Shown: piece after piece, positions 44,319 to 51,417 of the stretch
How positions within the stretch are numbered: position 1 is the first letter of the stretch
Layout: each line of letters opens with the position of its first letter
NCBI GenBank assembly: GCA_041398745.1
Contig: JAWKUB010000013.1
Coordinates: forward strand, 1-64,000
Source of the DNA: JACKHO01 sp041398745
GTDB lineage: Bacteria; Planctomycetota; Planctomycetia; Planctomycetales; Planctomycetaceae
Reading direction: 5' to 3'
DNA length: 64,000 nucleotides
The notes under the pieces: generated by a model
The model's input: the letters and a program-made list of their open reading frames with translations, nothing else
Databases searched by the model: none
Told to the model about the DNA's origin: nothing
Position numbers and translations under genes: made by a program

Positions 44319-45104
44319 CTACGACAGGTCTCCAAGACAAACGGTTTTCATGGCTTGGCGAGTTTCTAGGGACATTTCACATATACTCCATTTGTATGCT
44401 TCACGGTCGATGGTCTGTGCCCCTCGACGAAGTGCCTGCCGAATCTTCCAAGCAACATAACGCTTCGCCTGCGCTGTCGATTTCTTCGGGACGGAAATGC
44501 CATACCGCCTCAACGCATCGTGGGCATATCTTTCGGCCTCGAACTCTTGTCTGTGCTTTGGCTTTGCTCCTCTGTGGTCCAGTGCAACATGTCCCGCTTC
44601 GTGAGCGACGATGTATAGTCGGCGTCGTGTGGTTGGATAGGGAACTCGTACTCGCTTGGACTCGACAACGGCCCATCCTGCCAGACGGTTGTGATATTCG
44701 ATAGTCTCCACACCGGCCTCTTTCAAGATCAACTGACCGACCCGCTGACACCGTTCTGCCATCTGCTGTTTACCCTGCTGTAGTGTGGCAACAACTCCCG
44801 ATGGGTTCGCCTTCATTAAACCCTCAACTACTTGGTCCTCTTCGCCTCGATAATCATTGAATTCCAGGTTGGTTGACGTGTCATCTCTTTGCGGACACTC
44901 CCCAGCCCACGCCGACGCCGCCGAATCATGTCCCTCACAGTCGCAGGTGATCCGCTGGCTGCCGCAGACTGAGCAGCGTTCGATGTCGCATTCATTGATG
45001 TGCGGCTGGCCCACGGCCACGCCACAATCGGGGCAATTTGTTTGAGTCGTCATTGTTAAGTTCTTTCTTTCAGTCCAAAATTTGCTTTCGCCGTTCTCGC
45101 TCAT
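44319..45104 (-). CDS. Zinc-ribbon plus ImmA/IrrE-like metallopeptidase
   Basis: 261 residues from MSENGESKF; alternatives are a GTG slightly upstream or MTTQTNCPDCG downstream. N-terminal Cys pairs CPDCGV, CSVCGS and CDCEG suggest zinc binding. C-terminal zincin: RRRLYIVAHEAGHVALDHRG (HExxH) and FEAERYAHDALRRYG supplying the third ligand. In ImmA proteins this domain cleaves a repressor, often coded nearby. Ten nt after a 65-residue gene, likely co-transcribed. Confidence 0.78.
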   Translation of the reverse strand: MSENGESKFWTERKNLTMTTQTNCPDCGVAVGQPHINECDIERCSVCGSQRITCDCEGHDSAASAWAGECPQRDDTSTNLEFNDYRGEEDQVVEGLMKANPSGVVATLQQGKQQMAERCQRVGQLILKEAGVETIEYHNRLAGWAVVESKRVRVPYPTTRRRLYIVAHEAGHVALDHRGAKPKHRQEFEAERYAHDALRRYGISVPKKSTAQAKRYVAWKIRQALRRGAQTIDREAYKWSICEMSLETRQAMKTVCLGDLS

Positions 45105-45112
45105 CTGTTCTC

Positions 45113-45310
45113 TCACTCCCACTCCAGTTCCACGGGCTTGTGTGGCAGAAGGAAGTCGCTAATCGCTACAGCAATTGGCTTGCCGTGCTGATTGACCCCG
45201 AGCAGTTGGCCCGTCTTGGGTTCGTACCGCCGTGGTGTGAAGATCACTTGTTGCCGGTTCACGTCGAGGAATGTGAACTGCTTGTCGCTGGTTGTTGTGG
45301 TTTCACTCAT
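45113..45310 (-). CDS. Small hypothetical protein (65 aa)
   Basis: 65 residues from MSETTTTSDKQFTFLDVNRQ; ATG follows AAGGACAAACTCTT. Beta-rich (QVIFTPRRYEPKTGQLLG, PIAVAISDFLLPHKPVELEW). No family recognised. Upstream partner of the metallopeptidase gene. Confidence 0.6.
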   Translation of the reverse strand: MSETTTTSDKQFTFLDVNRQQVIFTPRRYEPKTGQLLGVNQHGKPIAVAISDFLLPHKPVELEWE

Positions 45311-45379
45311 AAGAGTTTGTCCTTGTTGTGAATGAGTAAACGTGGTCCGTTGATGATCGCCGCAAGTCGGTGCCAACTT

Positions 45380-45396
45380 GAGCGGCAATGCCGCTC
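45380..45396. promoter_or_regulatory. 17-bp perfect palindrome
   Basis: GAGCGGCAATGCCGCTC, 8-bp arms around one base, about 70 nt upstream of the ATG at 45310. Position and symmetry fit an operator; a short hairpin is the alternative. Confidence 0.45.
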
Positions 45397-45620
45397 ACCC
45401 CCGATGTTCGGTGATTACAACAAGCGGCTGCCTAAGCGTAGGCGTGAGCCTGTTAGGATCAAGGTCGTCAGCGGCGAGCCACGAACTCGACGACGAAGGA
45501 TGGAAACAACCGCTCTTTGCTTTGACGCTCAAATTGGCGACGGCAGCGCATGAGACATCGTTCAGGCGTGAAGTGTCACATGCGCAGGAACCTTGTTGGC
45601 CCGCAGAACTTTCTACCTCA

Positions 45621-45682
45621 AAGTGCCTGCGCCCATGTGATAAGTGCCCGACTTCTCAGGCACTTCTCACATTCTGGCACTT
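45621..45682. repeat. Four AAGTGCC sites, two direct and two inverted
   Basis: AAGTGCCTG (45621-45629), AAGTGCCCG (45642-45650), CAGGCACTT (45657-45665) and TGGCACTT (45675-45682). The set can fold as nested hairpins and lies just beyond the 3' end of the ParB-methyltransferase gene; terminator or protein-binding cluster. Confidence 0.5.
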
Positions 45683-45718
45683 GCACACTTTTGGCCCCAA
45701 AGTTCCAGTCAACGAGCA

Positions 45719-47203
45719 TCAGGCGGCAGAGGCACTGTCATTATCAAGCAGATCACGCACATCGTCCGGCAACTGGTTGACAATCTGCTTCGCCACGAAC
45801 GGTGAGACGTTCTCAAGCTTTGCCCATTCGTTGAATAGCAGCGCCGCATTCATCGGTCGCCCGAGATCGGTGGCATCGGTGAGATGAATCTCCAGTTCCC
45901 TAATAAGCTCGGCACGGGTCTTATCAACCCGCTCCTGCCCGTTTGCCACCCATTGCTGCTGCACGTCGCACCCCACGAAACGACGGAAGTGCCGCAAGCA
46001 AGCAACTCCGGTTGTGAATCCTCCACCGCATGGGTCGATCACCACGTCGCCGGGCCGAGTGAACTTGCTAACAAGATACTCCACCTCTGCCAATGGCTGC
46101 TGCCAGTTGTCCCACTCTTTCTCCTTCGCAGCATGAGGCAGGAGATCGATGAAGGACTCAATCGCTGTTGGAACGCCTTTGGTGTACACGAGGATGTGCT
46201 TGGTCTTGCAGAAGATGCGAAACTTGTTTCCCTCGGCGTCGGTTCGGAAGAGATCGCAACCTTCGTTGCTGTAATGGCTGTCGAGCATCCAGAGCCAGTT
46301 GAGCCGCTTGCCCATCGCTTCCACGAGTTGGGGCAAAAACTCCTTGCCGGTGTGGGTTGCGAAGACCCCACCATCAGCCAAGTAGCGCTCAGCGAAGGCA
46401 GCGAGGTCGTCGAGTTGGTCCAAAAAATCCTTGCCGTATGGAATGTCCGTGATGATCGCCTGTGCCGATGCTTCTTTCAGTCCCGATGCTTCGGCAAGTT
46501 CTTGGAAGCGACAGTGGTGCAGTTGGATCATTTCATCAGAGGATGGGATCAGGATGGGACGGCGGAGCAACTCCTGCTTTCTGCGTTCCCGTTCGATCCG
46601 TCTGGCTGTCTTCGCCACGGCCCTTCGTTCGCCAGCGGTCGCTGAGGGTAAACGTTCAACGCACTCCCGAACGATGTCGGCAGGCAACTCCAGCAGCTTG
46701 TGAGCCTGATTGATGCTGACCAGTCCCTTGTCCATCGCCTCTTTGAGTTTGGGGGAACCTTCCTCACAGACCTGTTTCGCTCGATAGAACGTGTCGTCTG
46801 AGATTCCGACCCGCTTGCACGCTTCTTTCGTCGAAACGTCGCCAGATTTGCGAGCTTGATCGGAACGACGGTCTCCCCCATGCTCGAAGCTCCTCACGGC
46901 GTCGATTAAAGCTACCATCTCACTTGCGGCAAGTTCCTTACTGTAGGCCCATTCGATAAAACGACCGTGGGCAATGGATGGAACATCAATCACGTTGGCC
47001 GATATTGTTTTCCATCCGAGGATGTCCCGGCACGCCAACAGCGTGCGGTGGCCCCAGATGAGTTGGTTGTCGGGTGTGACACCGATGGGCTTGAGCAACC
47101 CCTCGGTCTCGATACAGCGAGCGTGGGATTCGAGATCACCGTGATCTTTGCGGTGATGTTCTTCAATCTGGATGGCATCAATGCGAATGTCCTGAATGTT
47201 CAT
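45719..47203 (-). CDS. ParB-like domain fused to DNA methyltransferase
   Basis: 494 residues from MNIQDIRIDAIQIEEHHRKD; GGAGGAAAACCTC precedes the ATG. Residues 1-90 are a ParB/Srx-like domain (IGVTPDNQLIWGHRTLLACRDI), 90-220 an HTH-bearing segment (STKEACKRVGISDDTFYRAKQV), and 230-450 a methyltransferase with catalytic IITDIPYGKDF and SAM motif VIDPCGGGFTTGVAC. Such fusions are frequent in phages and plasmids as orphan modifiers protecting the element DNA. No partner nuclease is adjacent. Confidence 0.85.
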   Translation of the reverse strand: MNIQDIRIDAIQIEEHHRKDHGDLESHARCIETEGLLKPIGVTPDNQLIWGHRTLLACRDILGWKTISANVIDVPSIAHGRFIEWAYSKELAASEMVALIDAVRSFEHGGDRRSDQARKSGDVSTKEACKRVGISDDTFYRAKQVCEEGSPKLKEAMDKGLVSINQAHKLLELPADIVRECVERLPSATAGERRAVAKTARRIERERRKQELLRRPILIPSSDEMIQLHHCRFQELAEASGLKEASAQAIITDIPYGKDFLDQLDDLAAFAERYLADGGVFATHTGKEFLPQLVEAMGKRLNWLWMLDSHYSNEGCDLFRTDAEGNKFRIFCKTKHILVYTKGVPTAIESFIDLLPHAAKEKEWDNWQQPLAEVEYLVSKFTRPGDVVIDPCGGGFTTGVACLRHFRRFVGCDVQQQWVANGQERVDKTRAELIRELEIHLTDATDLGRPMNAALLFNEWAKLENVSPFVAKQIVNQLPDDVRDLLDNDSASAA

Positions 47204-47314
47204 GAGGTTTTCCTCCAAGTGCGCACCGGGCGTGTTGGCGACCATGCTCGGTGCGCACCGAGAGCGCAGTCGCAGTCCAAAAGTTGAAATCAGCAGCAGA
47301 GAACTACTGAGAAA

Positions 47315-48901
47315 TCAGTCGTCGTTGGGAAGTGGCGTCTGTTCCACAATCATGAAGCGGTAACGAACATGTGGGCCTTCGCCCGCAAAGCGTTTCCGAC
47401 CTTTCTCCAACCGAAGCGTCAGCAGTTCGGCATCGGTCTCGACGAGGAACGTCTCATTGCGATGGGCACTGAGGACGACTCCCAGTCCCCGCTTCCTTGA
47501 CTCAAAGCTCTCCTGATCGCCTGCGGGGATCAGTTGCTTCACGAGGCCGAGTTTGGTTGCCTCACGAGTCAAGTCGTCGGGCTTGTACCAGTTCTCTCCG
47601 TGGTGTGACGCTCCGAGTAATCCAATCGCCGCACGCACGGGATCATCGGCGACTCGTCGCTTCCCGTAGTTCGCCAAGAAGCGACGGACGCCGTTTACCT
47701 TGAGAATGCCTCCGACCACCCCCGCCCATTCCGAGAACGGGTGACGGACATCTCGGTCCAGTGGAGAACCCGCTTCTTTCCATCGTTCCACCATCCCCCG
47801 CAGTTCTGCGGCAATGTGTTCACGATTTTGAGGCAGAAACTCCAGCTTGGGATTCCCAATCGGCGAGACCCGCTCGGCGACGTGCCCAACCGGATCGAGG
47901 TGAATCGGCAGACTGCGGTTGAGGATGTCTTCACTCACCGAACCGAAATTGGTCGAGATCGCAAGAACGATGTCATTCCGGCGTCGGGTGGCTGGGCCGG
48001 TCCCGGTCGAGAACAGAAAGGGTTGTGGATCGGTCGCAAACCGCTCGATGAAGGCAGAGGCGATGGTGTTGTCACGGCGGTCCAGACGAGCGTTCTCGAT
48101 CACCAGAACCCCAGCGTCGGAGTTGTGATTGAGCGCCCCCACAAAGCTCCGTTCAAGCGCCCAGTTCGTCCCTTGGTAACTGATGGAGCATTGTTCGGTC
48201 TCTCCCGAGGCAAAGGCAATCACCGTGTCCTTTCCAGCATGGCTCTTTGATGCGGTGGCGAGGATGATTGGCTTGCCGCCCGGCCAGTGGTTTCGAAGCA
48301 CGACCGTCAATGCTGCTCCGAGTGCATTGGCTCGGTCTGCTTGACTCTCGAAGTTCATTACGTCGAGGAAGGCATTGATCCGATCCATCGAATCGTAGAC
48401 CTGCGGCGGCTCGCCCACGAACAGGTATCGCTGGTCTGGCCCACCATCGTTGTAGCCCGGTTCAATGATTTCAAAGTTCGGCAGGTAACGTGCCACCTTG
48501 CTGATCTGATCGACGACTTCGAACTGAGACAGGAAGGCATCCGTCTTCAGCATTGCGTTCATGTGCGCCGCTGAGAGCTTGCTGCCTTTCGGCTTGCCGT
48601 CGAGGTAGATCATCAGCGCAACCCGATCCACGATGATCGGAGCAAGGTCAGCCGCATTCGTGATTGACTTGGTTGATCCATCGTGACGCACTAGCAGCAA
48701 GCCGCCGTCGTGCCCAGAACGGCAGAAGAGATCACGGGCCTTTGCCAGTAACGCTCCGAACTTGCGATAATTTGTGGCTGCCGGATCACCCTCGTCCCAT
48801 GCAAGCTGTGGGAGCTTCGGTGCAGCGTTTCCTTCAGGCGCTTGAAACTGCGGTTCTTCAATCTCGATGGGGTCGTCTCTGACGACACTGAGTTGGCTCA
48901 T
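47315..48901 (-). CDS. P-loop ATPase-like element protein (528 aa)
   Basis: 528 residues from MSQLSVVRDDPIEIEE; AAGGAGAAGATC precedes the ATG. A phosphate-loop-like ATASKSHAGKDTVIAF lies near residue 225, followed by GVLVIENARLDRRDN and RNDIVLAISTNFGSVSEDILNRSLPIHL, an order seen in replicative-helicase-like or D5/VirE-like ATPases of plasmids and phages. N-terminal part unknown. A role in element replication is plausible but not shown. Confidence 0.65.
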   Translation of the reverse strand: MSQLSVVRDDPIEIEEPQFQAPEGNAAPKLPQLAWDEGDPAATNYRKFGALLAKARDLFCRSGHDGGLLLVRHDGSTKSITNAADLAPIIVDRVALMIYLDGKPKGSKLSAAHMNAMLKTDAFLSQFEVVDQISKVARYLPNFEIIEPGYNDGGPDQRYLFVGEPPQVYDSMDRINAFLDVMNFESQADRANALGAALTVVLRNHWPGGKPIILATASKSHAGKDTVIAFASGETEQCSISYQGTNWALERSFVGALNHNSDAGVLVIENARLDRRDNTIASAFIERFATDPQPFLFSTGTGPATRRRNDIVLAISTNFGSVSEDILNRSLPIHLDPVGHVAERVSPIGNPKLEFLPQNREHIAAELRGMVERWKEAGSPLDRDVRHPFSEWAGVVGGILKVNGVRRFLANYGKRRVADDPVRAAIGLLGASHHGENWYKPDDLTREATKLGLVKQLIPAGDQESFESRKRGLGVVLSAHRNETFLVETDAELLTLRLEKGRKRFAGEGPHVRYRFMIVEQTPLPNDD

Positions 48902-49100
48902 GATCTTCTCCTTCGTTGGCACCCCAGCACACCCGGCACAGCGGGCACGGCGGGAGCGGGGCAGAACTTTGGGGTCGAAAGTTTCGGATGTGGGGGCCGC
49001 TACGCTGCCCTCAAAGTGACTTTCAAGCGACTACGCCTTGTCGATTCTCAGTCACGCTCTTGGGTCACTCCTGCTGGATGATTTCAGCCGTACATTCGAT

Positions 49101-49628
49101 TCAAGAGGCATCGTCTAAATCGCACCAACCGCAAGTGTCGTCGTACTCCAGTAGCCTCCCACACTCAGTACAGTTTCCCCGGCATGGTAACTCCAGAGTC
49201 CGTGCCAAATTCTGATAGAGCGCAACAGCCTGCTCTTGTGCCAATCGCATCTCGACGCCGTAGCCGTTTCGAAGATGCGTGTCTCCTGAACTGGGGTCGT
49301 AGTCCACAACCACTTCGCACGCTTTGTGTTGTGCGCCAATAGATGAGCCGACGATTCTCAGATGGTCCATTCGAGATAGCCCGAGAACTTTTTCCGAATG
49401 GCTGTATGCCATCTTCTGTGCTGAATCACGGTCCTCGGTCGGCCACCAAAGGGCTGGGGCGGCGTCACGTCGATTCGCAAGTTCACCGCTTGGGTAGTAG
49501 CCGGGGTGATTCTCGAAGACGATGATGGCTCGGAAGCCATCACCCTCGTAATACTCCCCCACCTCAAGGACAAAACGCCGCCCTTCGTCCAGAAGATCGC
49601 CTACGCTGATTATCTCGTTTGCTGACAC
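49101..49628 (-). CDS. Hypothetical protein with C-terminal zinc ribbon (175 aa)
   Basis: 175 residues. GTG at 49628 is chosen for GAGGAG 8 nt upstream; an ATG at 49643 is the alternative. C-terminal CRGNCTECGRLLEYDDTCGWCDLDD forms a zinc-ribbon pattern. Middle WWPTEDRDSAQKMAYSHSEKVLGLSRM is unassigned. Preceded by a strong terminator hairpin, so it has its own promoter. Confidence 0.65.
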   Translation of the reverse strand: MSANEIISVGDLLDEGRRFVLEVGEYYEGDGFRAIIVFENHPGYYPSGELANRRDAAPALWWPTEDRDSAQKMAYSHSEKVLGLSRMDHLRIVGSSIGAQHKACEVVVDYDPSSGDTHLRNGYGVEMRLAQEQAVALYQNLARTLELPCRGNCTECGRLLEYDDTCGWCDLDDAS

Positions 49629-49660
49629 TTTGTTGCTCCTCATCGCTCGTTTTGGTCACG

Positions 49661-49724
49661 AAAAAGGCGGGACACCTACGGAGTATCCCCACAGTTGTCT
49701 CTGGGTCTCCGTTGGTGTCCCGCC
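49661..49724 (-). terminator. Rho-independent terminator, minus strand
   Basis: Arms 49666-49683 and 49707-49724 form an 18-bp stem with one mismatch, and TTTTT follows on the minus strand (49661-49665). It would end transcripts of the coiled-coil gene at 49902-50450. Confidence 0.8.
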
Positions 49725-49862
49725 TCGATGAGCGGAACGCTGCCAAGAAGCGGCAGTGTCTCGGCTGCCTAGCAGTTTATGCTTCTCGACATCATAACTT
49801 TACGGCAGTTGTTTGGGCTGTAAAGCAACGATCTTGAGAGTTTTCCGAGATACACTTCGCAG

Positions 49863-49886
49863 ACCCACACCCACACCCACACCCAC
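49863..49886. repeat. Hexanucleotide microsatellite (ACCCAC)4
   Basis: Four perfect tandem copies of ACCCAC plus a partial fifth, just beyond the 3' end of the gene at 49902. Prone to slippage. Confidence 0.9.
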
Positions 49887-49901
49887 ACCACATGCACTGA
49901 A

Positions 49902-50450
49902 TCAACTATGCGGAGGCATTCCGAACTCTGAATGCGGCGTCTCTCCCGGCACGGATTGGCAAATGAATTCCTCGGTAGGGGTTTCTTTCCATACGAGGAA
50001 ATGCCCTCTTTGCTGTCCGCACTCGGGACAGGTGAGAGTTCTTGCGGAGTGTTGCTCTGGCATCTCAGTGCAAACAATGAAGTGCAGAGAGCATCTCATG
50101 CATTTCGCTTTCACATTAACGAAGGTGGACTGCTCGTCGTCGATCTCATGCCACTCCTTGACGACCGTTCGGAGATCAGCAAGCTCTCTTTCAAGCTTCG
50201 CCTTTTCCTTGACCACTTCAGCGATCTGGTCGTGAAGTCGGGTCAGTGGCTTGAGGTTTTCGATCTGGCCATCTTTGGAAGCGACTGTGCGTTCCAACTC
50301 GTCGATGCGTCTCGACAGGCTGGCCTTTTCACGCCGAAGCTCACCTGAGTAACGTTCGACCTGCGACAACAGGGAAAGCTCTTCCTTTCCCCCTTTGCAA
50401 GCTTCACGAAGGTCTGCCATTGCCTGCTTGAATTGCGCCTTGTCTGCCAT
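49902..50450 (-). CDS. Coiled-coil protein with zinc ribbon (182 aa)
   Basis: 182 residues from MADKAQFKQAMADLREACK; AAGGAAGAAAAACA precedes the ATG. A long heptad region (about 20-110: SGELRREKASLSRRIDELER, EVVKEKAKLERELADLR) is followed by CMRCSLHFIVC and CPECGQQRGHF pairs. Probably an oligomeric zinc protein; function unknown. Two strong palindromes 86-147 nt upstream of the start suggest regulation by a dimeric repressor. Confidence 0.7.
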   Translation of the reverse strand: MADKAQFKQAMADLREACKGGKEELSLLSQVERYSGELRREKASLSRRIDELERTVASKDGQIENLKPLTRLHDQIAEVVKEKAKLERELADLRTVVKEWHEIDDEQSTFVNVKAKCMRCSLHFIVCTEMPEQHSARTLTCPECGQQRGHFLVWKETPTEEFICQSVPGETPHSEFGMPPHS

Positions 50451-50535
50451 TGTTTTTCTTCCTTTGACTTGGATTGAGTTGGAGCAGCGACATGCTTGCT
50501 TCTCACAAGTCAAAGGGCGAACTGGCAATTCGGTT

Positions 50536-50554
50536 GACGAATTGGGAATTCGTC
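50536..50554. promoter_or_regulatory. Operator-like palindrome 1
   Basis: GACGAATTGGGAATTCGTC, 8-bp perfect arms, 3-bp centre. Upstream of the minus-strand gene starting at 50450. Confidence 0.65.
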
Positions 50555-50578
50555 TGTTTTTGACGGCTGAATTCGGGC

Positions 50579-50597
50579 GACGAATTCGGAATTCGTC
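50579..50597. promoter_or_regulatory. Operator-like palindrome 2
   Basis: GACGAATTCGGAATTCGTC, 9-bp perfect arms. Same arms as palindrome 1, centre-to-centre distance 43 bp (about four helical turns), which suits cooperative binding. Confidence 0.65.
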
Positions 50598-50649
50598 CTC
50601 TTCCAAATGAGGGCGGAGTGCTGGCCAGAAGTGGCCACGAAGAGGTTTA

Positions 50650-50692
50650 CGCCGCTAGAATGAGGTGGGAAATGTGAGCATCCCACTCGGCG
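50650..50692. other. Two-step hairpin upstream of the Y RNA array
   Basis: CGCCG (50650-50654) pairs with CGGCG (50688-50692), enclosing GTGGGA (50665-50670) paired with TCCCAC (50681-50686). Could be a terminator for upstream transcripts or the relic of a T-arm. Confidence 0.4.
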
Positions 50693-50750
50693 ACGGAGGC
50701 AATAAAAAGTTCAACTGGGCCTCTGAACTCTCGACTAGAGTAAAGTTTCC

Positions 50751-50800
50751 CGGGACGGGCTCAATCGGGAGCCAATTTCTGAACACCATTCGTTGCCGTA
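50751..50800 (+). ncRNA. Degenerate fifth Y RNA copy (D-arm half only)
   Basis: GCTC-AATCGG-GAGC forms a D-arm, and CTGAACACCATTCGTTG aligns with the 3' module of the last array member (CTCTGACCATCCTTCGTTG). No convincing T-arm half or outer-stem partner is found upstream. Confidence 0.4.
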
Positions 50801-50809
50801 ATTGAATCA

Positions 50810-50979
50810 CGGATCGACTGCCGGTTTGGAGTCCATGCATTAGGAGCCGTAGGTCGTGGGTTCGAGTCCCACCGGCGCTATTCTGTTGTCGTGGCGAGCA
50901 AGCTCGTGGCGACATGACGACGCGCCGTAGCTCAGTGGTAGAGCGACGTAAAAACTCTGGCCAACACTTCGTTGATCCG
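50810..50979 (+). ncRNA. Y RNA-like tRNA mimic 1
   Basis: Outer stem 50810-50818 (CGGATCGAC) with 50971-50979 (GTTGATCCG), one G-U. Ro-site-like stem 50823-50832 (GGTTTGGAGT) with 50954-50962 (ACTCTGGCC), bulged T. Inside, in permuted tRNA order: T-arm GTGGG-TTCGAGT-CCCAC (50856-50872), acceptor 3' strand CGGCGCT (50873-50879), a 41-nt hairpin linker, acceptor 5' strand CGCGCCG (50921-50927, 6 of 7 paired), TA, D-arm GCTC-AGTGGTA-GAGC (50930-50944). CTTTT follows the outer stem. This is the YrlA plan, with the acceptor end closed and the anticodon end open towards the Ro-binding stem. Confidence 0.82.
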
Positions 50980-50993
50980 CTTTTAAGACACAT

Positions 50994-51149
50994 GTTTCCG
51001 ACTGACCGATTGGAGTCCATGACTTTGGTGTTTCCGCAAGGAGACCGTGGGTTCGAATCCCACCGGCGTGGCCACACGCCGTGGCGGAGCGGCCAAACGC
51101 GCCGAGAGTCCCGCAAGGGGCGTTCTCTGATCAAATCTTCGTCGGAAAC
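50994..51149 (+). ncRNA. Y RNA-like tRNA mimic 2 (class II, Leu/Ser-like)
   Basis: Outer stem 50994-51002 (GTTTCCGAC) with 51141-51149 (GTCGGAAAC), perfect. Ro-site-like stem 51008-51015 (GATTGGAG) with 51125-51132 (CTCTGATC), 8 pairs. A variable-arm-like hairpin with a GCAA loop (51031-51044) precedes the T-arm GTGGG-TTCGAAT-CCCAC (51047-51063). Acceptor strands CGGCGTG (51064-51070) and CACGCCG (51075-51081) pair perfectly around a GCCA loop. A Leu-tRNA-like D region (GCGGAGCGGCCAAACGC) follows. TTTT comes 1 nt after the outer stem. Confidence 0.85.
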
Positions 51150-51158
51150 TTTTGAAAC

Positions 51159-51278
51159 ACACGCGACTGCCGGTTCAGAGTACATGGATAACGACCGAAA
51201 GGTTCAGCGGGTTCGAACCCCGCCCCGTCCGCTTTGAGACAACCGGGACGGGATCTCGGACCACTTTTCGTCGAGTGT
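51159..51278 (+). ncRNA. Y RNA-like tRNA mimic 3 (no D-arm)
   Basis: Outer stem 51159-51167 (ACACGCGAC) with 51270-51278 (GTCGAGTGT), one mismatch. Ro-site-like stem 51172-51180 (GGTTCAGAG) with 51255-51262 (CTCGGACC), one bulged A; its C-G pair replaces the mismatch of other copies. A GAAA-loop hairpin (51194-51204) precedes the T-arm GCGGG-TTCGAAC-CCCGC (51207-51223). Acceptor CCCGTCC (51224-51230) pairs perfectly with GGACGGG (51246-51252). The D-arm is absent. Confidence 0.8.
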
Positions 51279-51289
51279 TATCGATACAA

Positions 51290-51404
51290 CAATCCAACTG
51301 CGGGTTTTGAGTCCATGAAGGTTCGATTCCTTTCGGGGCCTTTTTTGAACGCACGGTCCCGAAGCTCAATTGGTGAGCACCTCTGACCATCCTTCGTTGG
51401 ATTG
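51290..51404 (+). ncRNA. Y RNA-like tRNA mimic 4
   Basis: Outer stem 51290-51298 (CAATCCAAC) with 51396-51404 (GTTGGATTG), perfect 9 bp. Ro-site-like stem 51303-51311 (GGTTTTGAG) with 51381-51388 (CTCTGACC). T-arm GAAGG-TTCGATT-CCTTT (51317-51333), acceptor CGGGGCC (51334-51340) paired with GGTCCCG (51355-51361), linker with a T6 run, D-arm GCTC-AATTGGT-GAGC (51364-51378). It ends 13 nt before the start codon of the next gene, so it lies in that gene's leader. Confidence 0.83.
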
Positions 51405-51417
51405 CTTCCTTAGAAAA

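Larger units (their letters stand above)
45311..45718. other. Intergenic stretch with palindromes
   Basis: No credible gene. Notable are GAGCGGCAATGCCGCTC (45380-45396, 8-bp arms) and a set of AAGTGCC sites further right. The left part holds the promoter of the minus-strand pair at 44319-45310. Confidence 0.5.

Noticed and set aside
43978..44704. Plus-strand frames across the end of the metallopeptidase gene
   Set aside because: They are antisense to the HExxH protein or run through the decayed HTH gene in another frame; composition is not protein-like.
45420..45460. attC-like hairpin GCCTAAGCGTAGGC followed by GTTAGGA
   Set aside because: Too short, core sites imperfect, and no integron context.
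50851..51390. Ordinary tRNA genes interrupted by introns, or split tRNA halves
   Set aside because: In normal 5'-to-3' order the acceptor strands do not match for most units, while in permuted order they do. No anticodon loop can be built, and the inserted segments form conserved Ro-site-like stems instead.
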